Assembly: GCA_913061275.1 (NCBI GenBank)
Contig: CAJXSR010000013.1
Location: forward strand, 1-64,000
Source of the DNA: an uncultured Paracoccaceae bacterium
GTDB taxonomy: Bacteria > Pseudomonadota > Alphaproteobacteria > Rhodobacterales > Rhodobacteraceae
DNA: 64,000 bases
Reading direction: 5' to 3'
In this document: positions 62,587-64,000 of the stretch, in pieces
Position numbering within the stretch: the stretch's first letter is position 1
How the letters are laid out: every line of letters starts with the position of its first letter
Made by a program: the position numbers and the translations under genes
Notes under the pieces: generated by a model
Databases searched by the model: none
The model's input: only the letters and a program-made list of their open reading frames with translations
What the model was told of the DNA's origin: nothing

Positions 62587-63321
62587 ATGGCACTACCGAT
62601 TATGGCAAAAGCGACCGCTGTTTGGCTGGTTGATAACACGACTTTAAGCTTCAAACAGATCTCGGATTTTTGCGGCCTGCACGAATTGGAAGTGAACGGC
62701 ATTGCTGACGGTGAAGTGGCACAAGGCATCAAGGGCTTTGATCCTATTGCCAATCACCAATTAACCCGCGAAGAAATAAAAAAGGGCGAAGACAGCCCGA
62801 TACATAAGTTGGAACTTATGTATTACGCTGCCGCAGAAGGTGAACAAAAACGCCGTGGCCCGCGTTATACACCCTTGTCAAAACGCCAAGACCGTCCAGC
62901 AGCTATCTTGTGGTTAGTGAAATTTCACCCAGAGCTAACTGATGGGCAAATCTCAAAATTAGTCGGCACAACTAAACCGACTATTCAGGCTTTGCGCGAA
63001 CGTACCCACTGGAACATCGCCAACATCCAACCGATTGATCCTGTAGCTTTGGGATTGTGTAAACAACTTGAACTTGATGCCGCAGTGCAAAAAGCCGCTA
63101 AGAAAAATGCCAAAGACGGTGTTGTTTTAACCGAAGAAGAACGCATGAAGCTTCTATCAACTGACCAATCTTTGTATATGTCAGAAGAGCCAAAAGTGCC
63201 TGGTGTGCTAAGCGCATTTGAAAACTTCACATTGAAAGATGAGGCGCCAAAAGAAGAAGAACCTGTAATTGATGCGGATAGCCTGTTTAACTTGCCAAAA
63301 GACGGCGGTGAAGCAGACTAA
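62587..63321 (+). CDS. TrcR/DUF1013 cell-cycle regulator family
   Basis: This 244-residue protein starts M-A-L-P-I-M-A-K-A-T-A-V-W-L-V-D-N-T, the DUF1013 signature, with a helix-turn-helix-like centre (L-T-D-G-Q-I-S-K-L-V-G-T-T-K-P-T-I). The family is restricted to alphaproteobacteria, and the Caulobacter member TrcR is an RNA-polymerase-associated regulator. Length is normal. Confidence 0.9.
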   Translation: MALPIMAKATAVWLVDNTTLSFKQISDFCGLHELEVNGIADGEVAQGIKGFDPIANHQLTREEIKKGEDSPIHKLELMYYAAAEGEQKRRGPRYTPLSKRQDRPAAILWLVKFHPELTDGQISKLVGTTKPTIQALRERTHWNIANIQPIDPVALGLCKQLELDAAVQKAAKKNAKDGVVLTEEERMKLLSTDQSLYMSEEPKVPGVLSAFENFTLKDEAPKEEEPVIDADSLFNLPKDGGEAD

Positions 63322-64000
63322 TCACGGTTGGTTTTATTTGAAAGCGCACGGCTTATTGTATCTACAAATGGGCTGTTTTTGGGGAACGTCAAATAATAGG
63401 CGTTTCCAGTTGTTACACGTAACTGGCCCATTTCTATTAACCAACGACGCTCCAGATATGGGGCGTCAAGGCCTTCCCACATTAATGCAACACCTTTACT
63501 TTCCATCGCTGCCTGCAAGACAAAAGCGTAATTGTTGATCGGTTTTATATCTGGGCAAAACTGATATGAAATACCGTGAAATGCAAACCATTCACGCCAC
63601 CCTAGCCAACCGTATAATCCAGCATCTTGAACCAAAAGCGGAAGGTTTTGTATCATGTGGGGTGTTAACTCACCAGCATTTTGAATGTTATTATTTTGGG
63701 CAAACTCAGGTGTGCATACTGGAAAAACTGTTTCTGGAAACAAAAGGCGCGCTTCGCAATCAGGCCAATTTCCATCACCCAACCTTATCGCACAACTGAC
63801 GTCGTCATGGGTACGTGGTGCAGTGTGGTCTGTTGTTAATATTTGCACCTGATGTTGTGGTAACGCGTCTTGAATTTTTGAAAATCGTTCTTGTAACCAC
63901 ATATGCGAAAACCCGTGTGTACACCCGATAGTCAGCGCATCCGTCATGGACGTTTCACACATGTTTTCAAGTGTATTGTTTATGTGATTCAATCCGAGCG
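63318..64000 (-). CDS. LysR-family regulator, 5' partial
   Basis: The frame is open to the window edge, so the N-terminal helix-turn-helix lies outside; the TTG at 63992 is not the true start. The visible ~227 residues are a LysR effector-binding domain of GcvA type (L-T-I-G-C-T ... C-A-I-R-L-G-D-G-N-W-P, P-V-C-T-P-E-F, A-M-E-S-K-G-V-A-L-M-W). It overlaps by four bases the convergent TrcR gene. The effector and targets are unknown. Confidence 0.85.
   Translation of the reverse strand, partial: LGLNHINNTLENMCETSMTDALTIGCTHGFSHMWLQERFSKIQDALPQHQVQILTTDHTAPRTHDDVSCAIRLGDGNWPDCEARLLFPETVFPVCTPEFAQNNNIQNAGELTPHMIQNLPLLVQDAGLYGWLGWREWFAFHGISYQFCPDIKPINNYAFVLQAAMESKGVALMWEGLDAPYLERRWLIEMGQLRVTTGNAYYLTFPKNSPFVDTISRALSNKTNRD

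Overview
The window reads as a chromosomal segment of a low-GC marine alphaproteobacterium of the Rhodobacterales (roseobacter relatives; an Amylibacter-like genome would fit, but this is inference from gene content and order, not a database match). Supporting signs are uvrC-pgsA-moaD-moaE, a 44-residue aa3 oxidase subunit IV, a TrcR/DUF1013 regulator, COQ9, overlapping pyrB-pyrC, plsY, and plant-type glutamate-cysteine ligase next to rsmE. Genes are dense, often with 4-base ATGA overlaps. No tRNA, rRNA, CRISPR array, insertion sequence or phage gene was recognised.

Layout. (1) 1-2675: 3' part of a large autotransporter whose passenger is built from 252-bp tandem repeats. (2) 2843-3052: a small secreted protein. 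(3) 3317-30114: about 27 kb of co-directional genes forming one composite system. Its core is a Tad/type-II-like pilus or secretion machine: two TadA/CpaF ATPases (one carrying an N-terminal FHA domain), TadB, TadC, CpaB/RcpC, a Flp pilin, two leaderless pilin-like microproteins, and TadE-, TadF- and TadG-like proteins. Around it lie an SH3-vWA periplasmic protein, a MacB/LolCDE-type ABC ATPase and permease, a secreted protein with two caspase-like domains, an FHA-like membrane protein, a pseudokinase-TM-coiled-coil-FGE-like protein, and an SH3 protein. This accessory set resembles the TagT/TagS/TagR-PpkA-Fha post-translational control module of Pseudomonas type VI secretion, here apparently joined to a Tad-like machine. 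No secretin, prepilin peptidase, TadZ or TadD is present in the window. This is the strongest candidate for an undescribed system.

(4) 30213-44410: housekeeping: Ldh-family oxidoreductase, SppA-like peptidase, a zinc-ribbon microprotein, Na+/Ca2+ antiporter, uvrC, pgsA, moaD, moaE, a convergent OmpA-family pair, ubiA, rsmE, gshA, DUF805, plsY and a 55-residue membrane protein. (5) 44412-48517: pyrB with an overlapping dihydroorotase-like gene that lacks metal ligands, then uracil-DNA glycosylase, moaB and a Nudix hydrolase. (6) 48573-55118: an RND efflux pair behind two inverted repeats, a stand-alone DsbD alpha-like periplasmic protein, and YqgE. (7) 55115-64000: threonylcarbamoyl-AMP synthase, metallo-beta-lactamase protein, DUF6173, aa3 subunit IV, a lipoprotein, rpsU, COQ9, a branched-chain aminotransferase, quinone oxidoreductase, RNase T2 with an altered active site, TrcR, and the 3' part of a LysR regulator cut by the window edge.

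Proposed working of the large cluster (inference): the SH3/vWA proteins and the ABC permease sense an envelope signal; the pseudokinase and FHA proteins pass it to the FHA-linked ATPase; the Tad-like machine then assembles a pilus or exports cargo, with the periplasmic caspase-like protein as protease, scaffold or effector.
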